Assembly (NCBI RefSeq): GCF_000372825.1 | Contig: NZ_KB910516.1 | Span: 4,376,511-4,440,510, forward strand | Direction of reading: 5' to 3' | DNA: 64,000 bases | DNA from: Methylobacterium sp. 77 | GTDB taxonomy: Bacteria > Pseudomonadota > Alphaproteobacteria > Rhizobiales > Beijerinckiaceae | Shown here: piece by piece, positions 26,975-37,894 of the stretch | Numbering within the stretch: position 1 is the stretch's first letter | Layout of the letters: each line of letters starts with the position of its first letter | Notes under the pieces: model-generated | Seen by the model: the letters and a program-made list of their open reading frames with translations, nothing else | What the model was told of the DNA's origin: nothing | The model's database searches: none | Program-made: the position numbers and the translations under genes

Positions 26975-27997
26975 ATGACCATGCTGGAAATCGTGGGCAC
27001 CGTCCTGCTGCTGGTGCTGAAGAGCTTCGTGCTCCTGGCGCTGCTTCTCGTCTTCATCGCCTATGCGCTGCTGGCCGATCGCAAGATCTGGGCGGCGGTG
27101 CAGCTGCGCCGCGGCCCCAACGTCGTCGGGCCCTGGGGCCTGTTCCAGTCTTTCGCCGATCTGCTCAAGTTCGTCCTGAAGGAGCCGGTGATTCCGGCCG
27201 GCGCCAACAAGGCGCTGTTCCTCCTGGCGCCGCTGGTCTTCGCCACCCTGTCGCTCGCGGCCTGGGCGGTGATTCCGCTGGCCGAAGGCTGGGCCATCGC
27301 CGACCTCAATGTCGGCATCACCTACATCTTCGCGATCTCGTCGCTGGGCGTGTACGGCGTGCTGATGGGCGGCTGGGCCTCGAACTCGAAATACGCCTTC
27401 CTCGGCGCGCTCCGCTCGGCGGCGCAGATGATCTCCTACGAGGTCTCACTCGGGTTCGTCATCATCTGCGTTCTGCTCTGCGCCGGTTCGCTCAACCTCT
27501 CGCGCATCGTCATGGCGCAGGACACCTCGCTGGGCATCCTCGGCTGGTACTGGCTGTGGCTGTTCCCGATGTTCGTGGTGTTCTTCGTCTCGGCTCTGGC
27601 CGAGACCAACCGCCCTCCCTTCGATCTCCCGGAAGCCGAATCGGAGCTCGTGGCGGGCTACATGGTCGAGTATTCCTCGACGCCCTACCTGCTGTTCATG
27701 CTCGGCGAGTACGTGGCGATCATGACTATGTGCGCGCTCGGAACGGTCCTGTTCCTCGGCGGCTGGCTCTCGCCGATCCCGTTCGCGCCCTTCACCTGGG
27801 TGCCGGGGCTGATCTGGTTCGCCCTGAAGGCGAGCTTCCTGTTCTTCATGATCGCCATGGTGAAGGCCATGGTGCCGCGCTATCGCTACGACCAGCTCAT
27901 GCGGCTCGGCTGGAAGGTCTTCCTTCCGCTCTCGCTCGTCTCGGTCGTGGTCGTCGCCTTCGTCCTCAAGCTCACCGGCCTCGCGCCGGGCGTCTGA
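26975..27997 (+). CDS. nuoH: NADH-quinone oxidoreductase subunit H
   Basis: A 340-residue membrane subunit with about eight helices at the junction of the two arms of complex I. Family marks include [59 protein letters not shown] and [21 protein letters not shown], the charged loops lining the quinone chamber and first proton path. It starts 9 bases after nuoG. Confidence 0.97.
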   Translation: MTMLEIVGTVLLLVLKSFVLLALLLVFIAYALLADRKIWAAVQLRRGPNVVGPWGLFQSFADLLKFVLKEPVIPAGANKALFLLAPLVFATLSLAAWAVIPLAEGWAIADLNVGITYIFAISSLGVYGVLMGGWASNSKYAFLGALRSAAQMISYEVSLGFVIICVLLCAGSLNLSRIVMAQDTSLGILGWYWLWLFPMFVVFFVSALAETNRPPFDLPEAESELVAGYMVEYSSTPYLLFMLGEYVAIMTMCALGTVLFLGGWLSPIPFAPFTWVPGLIWFALKASFLFFMIAMVKAMVPRYRYDQLMRLGWKVFLPLSLVSVVVVAFVLKLTGLAPGV

Positions 27998-28021
27998 CAA
28001 CCCCTCACGGAGATCTGAGCC

Positions 28022-28510
28022 ATGAAGCTCGATCAGGTCGCAAAGGGTCTGCTGCTGAAGGAGTTCGTGTCGGGGTTCGCCCTCGCCATGCGCTATTTCT
28101 TCAAGCCGAAGGCCACGATCAACTACCCCTTTGAGATGGGGCATCGCGGACCGCGCTTTCGCGGCGAGCATGCGCTCCGTCGCTATCCCAACGGTGAGGA
28201 ACGCTGCATCGCCTGCAAGCTGTGCGAGGCGATCTGCCCGGCCCAGGCCATCACCATCGAAGCCGGCCCGCGCCGCAACGACGGCACGCGGCGCACCACG
28301 CGCTACGATATCGACATGGTGAAATGCATCTATTGCGGCATGTGCCAGGAGGCCTGCCCGGTCGATGCCATCGTCGAGGGGCCGAATCTCGAATTTTCCG
28401 TGGAGACCCGAGAGGAGCTTCTCTACGACAAGGACAAGCTCCTGCTGAACGGCGACCGCTGGGAGCGCGAGATCGCGCGCAATCTCGCGGTGGACGCGCC
28501 ATACCGGTAA
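28022..28510 (+). CDS. nuoI: NADH-quinone oxidoreductase subunit I
   Basis: A 162-residue ferredoxin-like subunit carrying clusters N6a and N6b. Both [4Fe-4S] motifs are intact: [12 protein letters not shown] and [12 protein letters not shown]. It bridges NuoG to NuoB electronically. The N-terminal amphipathic helix (about 5-30) anchors it to the membrane face. The start follows CACGGAGATCTGAGCC. Confidence 0.97.
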   Translation: MKLDQVAKGLLLKEFVSGFALAMRYFFKPKATINYPFEMGHRGPRFRGEHALRRYPNGEERCIACKLCEAICPAQAITIEAGPRRNDGTRRTTRYDIDMVKCIYCGMCQEACPVDAIVEGPNLEFSVETREELLYDKDKLLLNGDRWEREIARNLAVDAPYR

Positions 28511-28631
28511 TGACGAGCGCTCCGGCGGTTGTGCACCGCAGGGGTGGGTTCTATAGACGGGCGGCCTGCACGGGCTGGTTTGAAATTCGGCAGAAGGGGC
28601 CGTCCTCGGGACGGCTGATCTCCATAATCGC

Positions 28632-29252
28632 ATGAGTGCAGCCGCAGCCTTCTTCTACCTGTTCGCCGGCATCGCGATCGCGTCCGCGTTCATGGTCATC
28701 ACCTCGCGCAATCCCGTCGCGTCGGTGCTCTTCCTCATCCTGGCCTTCGTCAACGCGGCGGGACTGTTCGTCCTGATGGGTGCCGAGTTCCTGGCGATGA
28801 TCCTCGTCGTCGTCTATGTCGGCGCCGTCGCCGTGCTGTTCCTCTTCGTCGTGATGATGCTCGACGTGGATTTCGCGCAGCTGCGACAGGGGTTCCAGCA
28901 ATACCTGCCGGTCGGAGCCCTGATCGGAGCGATCTTCCTGATCGAGCTTCTTCTCGTGGTGGGCTCCTGGACGATCGATCCGGGCCTGATGCAGGCGCCG
29001 CTCGGTCCGCTCGCCAATGTCGAAGGCGTCACCAACACCCAGATGCTCGGGCGGGTGCTCTACACCGACTACGTCTTCTACTTTCAACTGGCCGGGCTGA
29101 TCCTGCTGGTGGCGATGATCGGTGCCATCGTGCTCACCCTGCGCGACCGGCCGGGCGTGAAGCGCCAGAACATCTCCGTCCAGAACGCGCGGACGCAGGA
29201 GATGGCGGTGGAGACCCGCAAGGTGCCGTCGCGCCAGGGTGTCGAGGTCTGA
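28632..29252 (+). CDS. nuoJ: NADH-quinone oxidoreductase subunit J
   Basis: A 206-residue membrane subunit with five predicted helices. The conserved third helix [19 protein letters not shown] (about 62-80), with its pi-bulge, takes part in coupling quinone reduction to proton pumping. The 121-base spacer before it is larger than elsewhere in the operon and holds no gene I can support. The ribosome site is weak. Confidence 0.95.
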   Translation: MSAAAAFFYLFAGIAIASAFMVITSRNPVASVLFLILAFVNAAGLFVLMGAEFLAMILVVVYVGAVAVLFLFVVMMLDVDFAQLRQGFQQYLPVGALIGAIFLIELLLVVGSWTIDPGLMQAPLGPLANVEGVTNTQMLGRVLYTDYVFYFQLAGLILLVAMIGAIVLTLRDRPGVKRQNISVQNARTQEMAVETRKVPSRQGVEV

Positions 29253-29280
29253 TGTCGGCTCAATCGAAGGATCGGCGCTC

Positions 29281-29586
29281 ATGATCGGCTTGAGCCATTA
29301 CCTCACGGTCGCGGCGATCCTGTTCACGCTCGGCGTGCTCGGCATCTTCGTGAACCGCAAGAACATCATCGTCATCCTGATGTCGGTGGAGCTCATCCTG
29401 CTCGCGGTGAACATCAACCTCGTGGCGTTCTCCACGCATCTCAACGACATCACCGGCCAGGTCTTCGCCCTGTTCGTGCTCACGGTGGCGGCGGCGGAGG
29501 CGGCCATCGGGCTCGCCATCCTCGTCGTCTTCTTCCGAAACCGCGGCTCCATCGCGGTGGAGGACGTGAACATGATGAAGGGCTGA
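29281..29586 (+). CDS. nuoK: NADH-quinone oxidoreductase subunit K
   Basis: A 101-residue MrpC-like membrane subunit with three helices. The glutamates needed for proton transfer are present in [16 protein letters not shown] and [14 protein letters not shown] start it at ATG 29281, which gives the usual family N-terminus [13 protein letters not shown]; the frame begins earlier at 29239, overlapping nuoJ. GAAGGA is upstream. Confidence 0.96.
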   Translation: MIGLSHYLTVAAILFTLGVLGIFVNRKNIIVILMSVELILLAVNINLVAFSTHLNDITGQVFALFVLTVAAAEAAIGLAILVVFFRNRGSIAVEDVNMMKG

Positions 29587-29688
29587 CCTCACCCAAGCCG
29601 AGCCGCGCGGCACCCCGCGCGATCCCATTGACGAGAATGGAGCGAGGCCGGTCATCCGGCACGCTTCCGGAGGCCGGGCCAGCCAGCG

Positions 29689-31794
29689 ATGTATCACGCG
29701 ATCGTCTTCTTCCCGCTCATCGGCGCCCTGCTCGCCGGCCTGTTCGGCCGCCAGCTCGGCCCTCGCGTGTGCGAGTACATCACCACCGGCTTCCTCGCCT
29801 TCTCCGCGCTTCTATCCTGGGGCGCCTTCTTCGAGGTGCCCGGCTCGGACCACGCCACCCGCGTTCACGTGGCGACGTGGTTCACCGCCGGCGACCTCGT
29901 GGTCGACTGGGCCTTCCGCATCGACACGCTGACCGTGGTGATGCTGGTGGTGGTGACGACGGTCTCGACCCTCGTCCACCTCTACTCGGTGGGCTACATG
30001 GAGGAGGATCCGCACCGGCCGCGCTTCTTCGCCTACCTGTCGCTGTTCACCTTCGCCATGCTGATGCTGGTGACCTCCGACAACCTCGTGCAGATGTTCT
30101 TCGGCTGGGAGGGCGTCGGCCTCGCCTCCTACCTGCTGATCGGGTTCTGGTACGAGAAGCCCTCCGCCAACGCCGCGGCGATGAAGGCCTTCATCGTCAA
30201 CCGCGTCGGTGATTTCGGCTTCTCGCTCGGCATCTTCCTCGTCTTCGTCCTGTTCGGCTCCGTGGCCTTCGACGGCATCCTGCCGCGCGCCACCGAGCTC
30301 AAGGACGCGACCTTCCACTTCCTCGGCTACGACTGGAACGCCATGACCCTGGCGTGCCTGCTCCTGTTCATGGGCGCCATGGGCAAGTCGGCGCAGTTCC
30401 TGCTCCATACCTGGCTGCCCGACGCGATGGAGGGGCCGACCCCGGTCTCCGCCCTGATCCATGCCGCGACCATGGTCACCGCCGGCGTCTTCATGGTGGC
30501 GCGCCTTTCGCCGCTGTTCGAAGTGGCGCCCAACGCGCTCATCGTCGTCACGATCGTCGGCGGCATCACCGCCTTCTTCGCGGCCACGATCGGCATGGTG
30601 CAGAACGACATCAAGCGGGTCATCGCCTACTCGACCTGTTCGCAGCTCGGCTACATGTTCGTCGCGCTCGGCGTCGGCGCCTATTCGGCCGCCGTGTTCC
30701 ATCTCTTCACCCATGCCTTCTTCAAGGCTTTGCTATTCCTCGGTGCCGGCTCGGTCATCCATGCGATGCATCACGAGCAGGACATGCGGAACATGGGCGC
30801 CCTGCGCCGCTACATCCCCTTCACCTCGGCGATGATGACCATCGGCACCCTGGCGCTGATCGGCTTCCCCTTCACCGCCGGATATTATTCGAAGGACGCG
30901 ATCATCGAGGCGGCCTACGCTTCCACGCGGCCTGGCCACACGCTCGCCTTCCTCGCCACCGTCATCGCCGCCCTGATGACCTCGTTCTATTCCTGGCGCC
31001 TGTTCTTCATGACCTTCGAGGGGCCGGCGCGCTGGGCGGGGCACGGCGCCGCGCACCACGACGACCATCACGCCACGCCGGCCGTCGCGCACGCGTCGGC
31101 GGCGGTGCAGGCCGATGGCGCGCCGGGACACCACGAAGGCGTCGCCCATGACGACAAGGGCCACGACGTGGAACCGGCCTCGCACAGCGCGATCGAGCAT
31201 CACGACCATGCGCACACGCCGCATGAGAGCCCGCTGGTGATGACGATCCCGCTCGCCATCCTCGCCTTCGGCGCGCTGTTCGCCGGCCTGCTGTTCAAGA
31301 ACCGCTTCATCGGCGAGGGCATGGAGACGTTCTGGGGCCACGCGCTCGGCCACGGCCCCGACAACCACATCATGCACGACATCCATTCGGTGCCGGCCCT
31401 GGTGAGCTACGCGCCCTTCATCATGCTGGTGACCGGCTTCGTCCTGGCCTTCTGGATGTATATCCGCCGGCCGGAACTCCCCGGTCAGCTCGCCGCCCAG
31501 CAGCCGGTCCTGTACCGGTTCCTGCTCAACAAGTGGTATTTCGACGAGCTCTACGACCGGATCTTCGTCCGTCCGGCCAAGGGTTTCGGCAAGTTCCTCT
31601 GGAAGGAGGGCGACGGACGGGTCATCGACGGGCTCGGTCCCGACGGCATCGCCACCCGCGTCCTCGACGTCACGCGGGGCGTGGTCCGGCTCCAGACCGG
31701 TTACGTCTACCACTACGCCTTCGTCATGCTCATCGGTGTCGCCGGCTTCATCAGCTGGTACATGCTCACCGGCCTGCCCAAGGTCGGACACTGA
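29689..31794 (+). CDS. nuoL: NADH-quinone oxidoreductase subunit L
   Basis: A 701-residue antiporter-like proton-pumping subunit at the distal end of the membrane arm, with about 16 helices and the long lateral helix near the C-terminus. Conserved parts include [47 protein letters not shown] and the Lys/Glu residues of the half channels. Unusual is a histidine-rich hydrophilic loop at about residues 448-512 (some 16 His within 70 residues), followed by another His-rich stretch ([18 protein letters not shown]). It starts 102 bases after nuoK. Confidence 0.96.
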   Translation: MYHAIVFFPLIGALLAGLFGRQLGPRVCEYITTGFLAFSALLSWGAFFEVPGSDHATRVHVATWFTAGDLVVDWAFRIDTLTVVMLVVVTTVSTLVHLYSVGYMEEDPHRPRFFAYLSLFTFAMLMLVTSDNLVQMFFGWEGVGLASYLLIGFWYEKPSANAAAMKAFIVNRVGDFGFSLGIFLVFVLFGSVAFDGILPRATELKDATFHFLGYDWNAMTLACLLLFMGAMGKSAQFLLHTWLPDAMEGPTPVSALIHAATMVTAGVFMVARLSPLFEVAPNALIVVTIVGGITAFFAATIGMVQNDIKRVIAYSTCSQLGYMFVALGVGAYSAAVFHLFTHAFFKALLFLGAGSVIHAMHHEQDMRNMGALRRYIPFTSAMMTIGTLALIGFPFTAGYYSKDAIIEAAYASTRPGHTLAFLATVIAALMTSFYSWRLFFMTFEGPARWAGHGAAHHDDHHATPAVAHASAAVQADGAPGHHEGVAHDDKGHDVEPASHSAIEHHDHAHTPHESPLVMTIPLAILAFGALFAGLLFKNRFIGEGMETFWGHALGHGPDNHIMHDIHSVPALVSYAPFIMLVTGFVLAFWMYIRRPELPGQLAAQQPVLYRFLLNKWYFDELYDRIFVRPAKGFGKFLWKEGDGRVIDGLGPDGIATRVLDVTRGVVRLQTGYVYHYAFVMLIGVAGFISWYMLTGLPKVGH

Positions 31795-31841
31795 TGGCTC
31801 GCGCAGTGACCGCCGCCAACACGTATCGGAGTGCCCGCTAG

Positions 31842-33362
31842 ATGTTCGGCCTCGGCATTCTCTCAGGCCTGCTGATCGTGCCGCTCTGCGGCGCGGCCTT
31901 CATCCTGACCCTCGGCACGGAGTCCGAGAGCGTGGCGCGCAACGCCCGTTGGGCGGCGCTCGCGACCACGATCGTCACCTTTCTCCTCAGCCTCGTCGCC
32001 TGGGGCCGGTTCGACCCCTCGACAGCGAGCTTCCAGCTCGTCGAGACCCATGGCTGGCTCGCCGAGACGATCAAGTTCAAGCTCGGCGTCGACGGCTTCT
32101 CGATGCCGCTGATCCTGCTGACCACCTTCCTGATGCCGTTCTGCATCGGCGCGTCCTGGCTCTCGGTGAACACCCGGGTGAAGGAATATTTCGTCGCTTT
32201 CCTCGTCCTCGAGACGACGATGATCGGCGTTTTCTGCTCCCTCGACCTGGTGCTGTTCTACCTGTTCTTCGAGGCCGGCCTGATCCCGATGTTCCTCATC
32301 ATCGGCATCTGGGGTGGCAAGCGGCGCATCTACGCGAGCTTCAAGTTCTTCCTCTACACCCTGCTCGGCTCGGTGCTGATGCTGCTCGCCATCATGGCGA
32401 TGTACTGGCACGCCGGCACCACCGATATCCCGACCCTGCTGCACACCCGCTTCCCGGTCGGCATGCAATACTGGCTGTGGCTCGCCTTCTTCGCCTCCTT
32501 CGCGGTGAAGATGCCGATGTGGCCGGTCCATACCTGGCTGCCGGACGCCCACGTGGAAGCGCCCACCGCCGGTTCGGTGATCCTGGCCGGCATCCTGCTC
32601 AAGATGGGCGGCTACGGCTTCATCCGGATCTCGCTGCCGATGTTTCCAGATGCGAGCGCCTATTTCGCGCCGCTGGTCTTCGCCCTCTCGGTCGTCGCGA
32701 TCATCTTCACCTCGCTGATCGCGTTGATGCAGACCGACATCAAGAAGCTGATCGCCTATTCGTCGGTGGCGCATATGGGCTTCGTCACCCTCGGCCTGTT
32801 CACCCTCAACGAACAGGGCATCCAGGGCGCGCTGTTCCTGATGATCTCGCACGGCATCGTGTCCGGCGCGCTCTTCGTCTGCGTCGGCGTGGTCTACGAC
32901 CGGATGCACACCCGCGAGATCGCGGCCTATGGCGGCCTCGTGAAGCGCATGCCGCTTTACGCGGCGGCGATGATGGTGTTCACCATGGCCAATGTCGGCC
33001 TGCCCGGCACGTCCGGCTTCGTCGGCGAGTTCCTGGCGATGATGGGGGCCTTCAAGGCCAACCCCACCGTGGCCTTCTTCTCGGTCTTCGGCATCATCCT
33101 CTCGGCCGGCTACGCCCTGTGGCTCTACGCACGGGTGATCTACGGCAAGCTCGAGAAGCCCAACCTGCAGGGCATCCTCGACCTCGACATCCGTGAGAAG
33201 ATCATCATCGCGCCGCTCGTCGCCCTGACGATCTATTACGGCGTGCATCCCGCGCCCATCCTCGACACCTTCGCCCCCTCGACGGAGGCGCTGATGCAGA
33301 GCATGAGGACCGCGCTCTCGAACACGCAGACCGCGGCGGTCGTCCCGCCCGTGGCGCGCTGA
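31842..33362 (+). CDS. nuoM: NADH-quinone oxidoreductase subunit M
   Basis: A 506-residue antiporter-like proton-pumping subunit with about 14 helices. Recognisable segments are [45 protein letters not shown] and [17 protein letters not shown]. Part of the membrane arm between NuoN and NuoL. It starts 47 bases after nuoL; the 47 bases hold no clear extra gene. Confidence 0.97.
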   Translation: MFGLGILSGLLIVPLCGAAFILTLGTESESVARNARWAALATTIVTFLLSLVAWGRFDPSTASFQLVETHGWLAETIKFKLGVDGFSMPLILLTTFLMPFCIGASWLSVNTRVKEYFVAFLVLETTMIGVFCSLDLVLFYLFFEAGLIPMFLIIGIWGGKRRIYASFKFFLYTLLGSVLMLLAIMAMYWHAGTTDIPTLLHTRFPVGMQYWLWLAFFASFAVKMPMWPVHTWLPDAHVEAPTAGSVILAGILLKMGGYGFIRISLPMFPDASAYFAPLVFALSVVAIIFTSLIALMQTDIKKLIAYSSVAHMGFVTLGLFTLNEQGIQGALFLMISHGIVSGALFVCVGVVYDRMHTREIAAYGGLVKRMPLYAAAMMVFTMANVGLPGTSGFVGEFLAMMGAFKANPTVAFFSVFGIILSAGYALWLYARVIYGKLEKPNLQGILDLDIREKIIIAPLVALTIYYGVHPAPILDTFAPSTEALMQSMRTALSNTQTAAVVPPVAR

Positions 33363-33376
33363 AGGTCGTATCGTCG

Positions 33377-34819
33377 ATGACCGCTATCCAGGCCGTCCTG
33401 CCCTCGCTCTCGCCGGTGATGCCGGAGCTGATCCTCGCCATCGGCGTGCTGGCGCTGATCCTCTATGGGGCCTTTCGCGGTGAGCGCTCGGTGGAGAGCG
33501 TCAATGTCGGCGCGCTCGTCCTACTGATCCTGGCCTTCTTCGTGGTCGTGTCCCAGTCCGGCGCCAAGGTCACCACCCTCAACGGCTCCTTCATCGTCGA
33601 CAATTTCTCGAAGGTGATGAAGGCGCTGATCATGATCGGCTCGGCCGCGACGATCCTGCTCTCCCGCGACTACTTCCAGCGCGAGCGCATCGACCGGTTC
33701 GAATTCCCCATCCTGATCGTGCTCTGCACCATCGGCATGATGGTGATGGCCTCGGCCAACGACCTGATCGCGCTGTATCTCGGCCTCGAGCTCCAGTCGC
33801 TCGCCGCCTACGTCATCGCCGCCTTCCACCGCGACAATCTGAAATCCACCGAAGCCGGGCTGAAGTATTTCGTCCTCGGCGCGCTGTCCTCCGGCATGCT
33901 GCTCTACGGTTCGTCGCTGGTCTACGGCTTCACCGGGACGGTCTCCTTCCCCGGCATCGTCTCGGCGCTCAACGACAATGCCGGTTTCGGCATCGTCCTC
34001 GGCATCGTGTTCGTAGCCGCCGGCGTCGCCTTCAAGATGTCGGCCGTGCCGTTCCACATGTGGACGCCGGACGTCTACGAAGGCTCGCCCACTCCCGTGA
34101 CGGCCTTCTTCGCCTCGGCGCCCAAGATGGCCGCCGTGGCGATGACGGTACGCATCTTCATCGGCGCCTTCCCCGACGTGACCGCGATCTGGCAGCAGAT
34201 CATCGTCTTCGTCGCCATCGCCTCGATGGCCCTCGGCTCCTTCGCGGCCATCGGCCAGCACTCGATCAAGCGCCTGATGGCGTATTCCTCCATCGGCAAT
34301 ATCGGATACGCCCTGATCGGTCTCGCCGCCGCCTCGGAAGAGGGAATCCGCGGCGTGGTGATCTACATGATCATCTACCTCGCCATGACGCTCGGTGCCT
34401 TCGCCGTGCTCCTGTCCCTGCGGCGCGGCGGGCAGATGTACGAGACGGTGGACGATCTCTCCGGCTTGTCGCGCACGCATCCGGTTCTGGCCTTCTGCCT
34501 CGCCGCGATGATGTTCTCGCTTGCCGGCATCCCGCCGCTCGCCGGGTTCTTCGGCAAGTTCTACGTCTTCGCCGCCGCCATCAAGGCCGACCTCGTCGGT
34601 CTCGCGGTGATCGGCGTCGTCACGAGCGTGGTCGGCGCGTTCTATTACCTGCGTCTCGTCAAGGTGATGTATTTCGACGAGCCGAAGGCCCCTTACGAGA
34701 CCATGCCGCCGGGCATCCGCATCGTGCTCGGCCTGTCGAGCGCCGTCGTGGTGCTGTTCTTCCTCGTGCCGGCTCCGTTGGTCAGCGCGGCCGGTGCCGC
34801 GGCCAAGTCGCTGTTCTAG
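33377..34819 (+). CDS. nuoN: NADH-quinone oxidoreductase subunit N
   Basis: A 480-residue antiporter-like proton-pumping subunit with about 14 helices, the innermost of the three pumps. Recognisable are ALYLGLELQSLAAYVIAAF, VPFHMWTPDVYEGSPTPVTAFF and LMAYSSIGNIGYALIGL. It is the last nuo gene; birA begins within a few bases, so the downstream genes are probably co-transcribed. Confidence 0.97.
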   Translation: MTAIQAVLPSLSPVMPELILAIGVLALILYGAFRGERSVESVNVGALVLLILAFFVVVSQSGAKVTTLNGSFIVDNFSKVMKALIMIGSAATILLSRDYFQRERIDRFEFPILIVLCTIGMMVMASANDLIALYLGLELQSLAAYVIAAFHRDNLKSTEAGLKYFVLGALSSGMLLYGSSLVYGFTGTVSFPGIVSALNDNAGFGIVLGIVFVAAGVAFKMSAVPFHMWTPDVYEGSPTPVTAFFASAPKMAAVAMTVRIFIGAFPDVTAIWQQIIVFVAIASMALGSFAAIGQHSIKRLMAYSSIGNIGYALIGLAAASEEGIRGVVIYMIIYLAMTLGAFAVLLSLRRGGQMYETVDDLSGLSRTHPVLAFCLAAMMFSLAGIPPLAGFFGKFYVFAAAIKADLVGLAVIGVVTSVVGAFYYLRLVKVMYFDEPKAPYETMPPGIRIVLGLSSAVVVLFFLVPAPLVSAAGAAAKSLF

Positions 34820-34823
34820 GATT

Positions 34824-35651
34824 TTGGCGGAGTATCGACTCGGTGCGGCGGCCAAGGCCGCCGGGCACCGCCTTCACGTTCACGAGAGCCTGGGTTCCAC
34901 CAACAGCCAGGCGATGGAACTGGCACGCCAGGGTGAAAGAGGACCGCTCTGGGTCGTCGCTCACCGGCAGGATGCCGGACGGGGCCGGAGGGGAAGCGCC
35001 TGGACGTCGCTGCCGGGCAACCTCACCGCGAGCCTGCTCTGGCCGGTCTCCGACGTCGACCCGGCCCAGGTGCCGAGCTTGGGCTTCGTGGCGGGAGTCG
35101 CTCTGATCGCCGCTCTGAAGGGCGTCACCGTCCGGACGAGACCCCGGGATGAGGCGGCAGGCGAGAGGGATTGTTCGACAAGCCCCTTCCGCCTGAAATG
35201 GCCCAACGACGTCCTCGCGTCCGGCGCCAAGCTCGCGGGGCTGCTTCTGGAAGCGGAAACCCACCCCGGAGGACGGCGTTCGGCGGTGATAGGTTTCGGC
35301 GTCAACGTCGCCGCGTCACCGCAGGACTTGCCTTATCCCGCCACAAGCCTCAGTCAGATAACGCACGAAACGCGCGCCGACGATCTGTTCGACCATCTGT
35401 CGGACGAGATGGTCGTTGCCGCGCGACGATGGAGTCGGGGCCGCGGGTTCTCATCGATCCGCGAGCTTTGGCTCGACAACGCCGCGGGGATCGGCGCACC
35501 GGTCTCGGTGCGGATCGGTGGCGAGATCGTGCAAGGAATTTTCGAGACGATCGACGAGGCGGGGCGGCTCGTCGTCCGATCGGATGATGGGACGCGACGG
35601 ACCGTGACGGCGGGCGAGGTGCATTTGGGTTCGGCCGCGACGGCGGCTTGA
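34824..35651 (+). CDS. birA: Biotin-[acetyl-CoA-carboxylase] ligase BirA (no HTH)
   Basis: A 275-residue enzyme that makes biotinyl-AMP and biotinylates carboxyl-carrier proteins. The N-terminal DNA-binding domain of E. coli BirA is absent, so it is catalytic only. The biotinyl-AMP loop reads QDAGRGRRGSAW, followed by FRLKWPNDVL and a C-terminal SH3-like domain. The start is uncertain: TTG at 34824 (4 bases after nuoN) gives the usual LAEYRLG beginning; GTG at 34794 would overlap nuoN. Neither has a good ribosome site. nuoN-birA-rnj is a common alphaproteobacterial order. Confidence 0.9.
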   Translation: MAEYRLGAAAKAAGHRLHVHESLGSTNSQAMELARQGERGPLWVVAHRQDAGRGRRGSAWTSLPGNLTASLLWPVSDVDPAQVPSLGFVAGVALIAALKGVTVRTRPRDEAAGERDCSTSPFRLKWPNDVLASGAKLAGLLLEAETHPGGRRSAVIGFGVNVAASPQDLPYPATSLSQITHETRADDLFDHLSDEMVVAARRWSRGRGFSSIRELWLDNAAGIGAPVSVRIGGEIVQGIFETIDEAGRLVVRSDDGTRRTVTAGEVHLGSAATAA

Positions 35652-35663
35652 GGTTTTATATCG

Positions 35664-37337
35664 ATGACGACAGGGCAAGACGAACTCGTCTTCGTGCCGC
35701 TCGGCGGCGTGGGCGAGATCGGCATGAATGCGGCACTCTACGGCTTCGGGCCGGAGAAGCGCCGGAAATGGATCATGGTCGATTGCGGAATGGGCTTTGC
35801 CGGGGAAGAGGGCTTCCCGGGCATCGACCTGATGTTTCCCGATCTGAGCTTCATCGAGGAGCGCAAGGACGATCTCCTCGCGATCTTCATCACCCACGCG
35901 CACGAGGACCATATCGGCGCCATCGGTGAGCTGTGGCCCAAGCTGAAGGCCCCGGTCTACGCGACCCGTTTCGCCAAGAACCTGCTCGAGGCGCGCCGCC
36001 TCAGCGAGCCGGGCGCGCCGAAGGTGATCCTGCGCGAGATCGCGGCTCATAAGCCGGTCACGATCGGCCCGTTCGAGATCGAGTACATCCCGGTCTCTCA
36101 CTCGATCCCAGAATCCAACGCCGTGGCGATCCGCACCGCCCACGGGCTCGTGCTGCATACGGGTGACTGGAAACTCGACGCCACGCCGATCCTGGGTGAC
36201 GTCACGTCGGAGGCCTCGTTCCGCAAGCTTGGCGACGAGGGCATCCTCGCCATGATCAGCGATTCGACCAACGTCGTCCGCGAGGGCCGCAGCCCGAGCG
36301 AGGCCGAGGTCGCCGCGACCCTGCGTGAGCTGATCGCCGAGGCGCCGCACCGCGTCGCCGTCACCACCTTCGCCTCCAACGTCGCCCGCATGCGGGCGGT
36401 GGCGGAAGCCGCCCGCGATTGCGGCCGCGAGGTGATCGCCGTCGGCCGGGCCATGGACCGGGTCATCGGCGTCGCTCGCGAATGCGGCTTCCTCGACGGC
36501 CTGCCCGATTTCCGCTCGGCCGACAGCTACGGCTACCTGCCGCGCGACAAGGTGGTCTGCCTGCTCACCGGCTCCCAGGGCGAAGAGCGCGCGGCCCTGG
36601 CCCGTGTCTCTCGCGACGACCACCCCGACGTCACCCTGACGTCCGGTGACCGCGTGATCTTCTCCTCGCGCGCCATTCCCGGCAACGAGCGGGCCGTGGG
36701 CGCGATCATCAACGACCTGATCAACGCCGGCATCGAGGTGGTGACCGACCGGACGAAGCTCGTCCACGTCTCTGGCCATCCCCGTCGCGACGAAATGGCC
36801 GAGATGTATGCCTGGACCCGGCCGAGGACCGCGATCCCCGTCCATGGTGAGGCGCTCCATCTCGACGAGCATGCACGCTTCGCGCTGGCACAGGGCGTCG
36901 GCAACGTCGTCAAGGCCCGCAACGGCAGCGTCGTGCGCCTCGCCCCCGGCACGCCCGAGATCATCGAGCACGTGAAGGCCGGCCGCCTGTTCAAGGACGG
37001 CAACGTCCTGATCGACGCCAAGGACCGGGCGATCCCGGAGCGGCGCAAGCTCTCGCAGGCCGGCGTCGTGTCGGTGGCCATCGCCATCGACGTCCAGGGC
37101 GAGGTTCTCGGTGAACCGGCGATCGACATCATGGGCTTGCCCAACCGCGGCAAGAACGGACAGCCGATGCTCGACGTCGCCGTCGAGGCGGTCTCCCGCA
37201 CCCTGAGCGGCCTGTCGAAGCAGAAGCGCAAGGATGCCGAAGCCGTCGAGAAGGCCATCGATCGGGCGATCCGCTCGGCCGTGAACGAAGCCTGGGGCAA
37301 GAAGCCCGCCTGCCACGTTCAGGTGGTGGAAGTCTGA
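35664..37337 (+). CDS. rnj: Ribonuclease J
   Basis: A 557-residue metallo-beta-lactamase / beta-CASP ribonuclease with 5'-to-3' exonuclease and endonuclease activity in rRNA and mRNA processing. The zinc motif is THAHEDH (His78, His80, Asp82, His83), with later histidines in HTGDWKLD and HVSGHPRRDEM. The beta-CASP region lies at about 200-360 and a C-terminal domain of about 100 residues follows. It starts 12 bases after birA. Alphaproteobacteria commonly carry one RNase J beside RNase E. Confidence 0.95.
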   Translation: MTTGQDELVFVPLGGVGEIGMNAALYGFGPEKRRKWIMVDCGMGFAGEEGFPGIDLMFPDLSFIEERKDDLLAIFITHAHEDHIGAIGELWPKLKAPVYATRFAKNLLEARRLSEPGAPKVILREIAAHKPVTIGPFEIEYIPVSHSIPESNAVAIRTAHGLVLHTGDWKLDATPILGDVTSEASFRKLGDEGILAMISDSTNVVREGRSPSEAEVAATLRELIAEAPHRVAVTTFASNVARMRAVAEAARDCGREVIAVGRAMDRVIGVARECGFLDGLPDFRSADSYGYLPRDKVVCLLTGSQGEERAALARVSRDDHPDVTLTSGDRVIFSSRAIPGNERAVGAIINDLINAGIEVVTDRTKLVHVSGHPRRDEMAEMYAWTRPRTAIPVHGEALHLDEHARFALAQGVGNVVKARNGSVVRLAPGTPEIIEHVKAGRLFKDGNVLIDAKDRAIPERRKLSQAGVVSVAIAIDVQGEVLGEPAIDIMGLPNRGKNGQPMLDVAVEAVSRTLSGLSKQKRKDAEAVEKAIDRAIRSAVNEAWGKKPACHVQVVEV

Positions 37338-37342
37338 CACAT

Positions 37343-37379
37343 GGGGTGGAACGGCAGTCCTCGACCGCCTTTCCACCCC
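37343..37379 (+). terminator. Possible terminator after rnj
   Basis: A stem of 9 bp (GGGGTGGAA and TTCCACCCC) encloses a smaller GC hairpin, 5 bases after the rnj stop. There is no T-run, so it could be a weak terminator or an mRNA-stabilising hairpin. Confidence 0.4.
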
Positions 37380-37489
37380 GCGACCTCATCCGGGGCGCGC
37401 GGCGATAGCGGAATGCCTCCTTGGAGGCCGCTGACGCCACAGCTCGGTTTGAGGAAGAACGATCGGATTGCGGAAGAGGGAGCACACCA

Positions 37490-37894
37490 ATGATCGGACG
37501 CCTGAACCACGTAGCCATTGCCGTGCGAGACCTCGACGCGGCCTGTGCCATCTATCGCGATACCCTCGGCGCCACGCTCACCGAGCCGCTGCCGCAGCCT
37601 GAGCACGGCGTCACGGTGGTGTTCGTGAACCTGCCCAACAGCAAGGTCGAGCTGATGTCGCCTCTCGGCGAGGGTTCGCCGATCGAGAGCTTCGTCGAGC
37701 GCAACCCCAATGGCGGCGTCCACCACGTCTGCTACGAGGTCGACGACATCATCGTCGCCCGCGACAAACTGAAGGCCCAGGGCGCCCGCGTTCTCGGCAC
37801 CGGCGAGCCGAAGATCGGCGCGCATGGCAAGCCGGTCCTGTTCCTCCATCCCAAGGACTTCCTCGGCACGTTGGTCGAGCTGGAGCAGGTGTGA
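37490..37894 (+). CDS. mce: Methylmalonyl-CoA epimerase
   Basis: A 134-residue VOC-superfamily epimerase that converts (2S)- to (2R)-methylmalonyl-CoA. Two beta-alpha-beta-beta-beta halves are visible, from LNHVAIAVRDLDAACAIYRDTLGA to GVHHVCYEVDDI and GKPVLFLHPKDFLGTLVELEQ; His7, the mid His of GVHHV and the Glu of LVELEQ are metal-ligand candidates. It links propionyl-CoA carboxylase with methylmalonyl-CoA mutase, part of the ethylmalonyl-CoA pathway in methylotrophs. The ATG at 37490 follows GAAGAGGGAG. Confidence 0.9.
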   Translation: MIGRLNHVAIAVRDLDAACAIYRDTLGATLTEPLPQPEHGVTVVFVNLPNSKVELMSPLGEGSPIESFVERNPNGGVHHVCYEVDDIIVARDKLKAQGARVLGTGEPKIGAHGKPVLFLHPKDFLGTLVELEQV

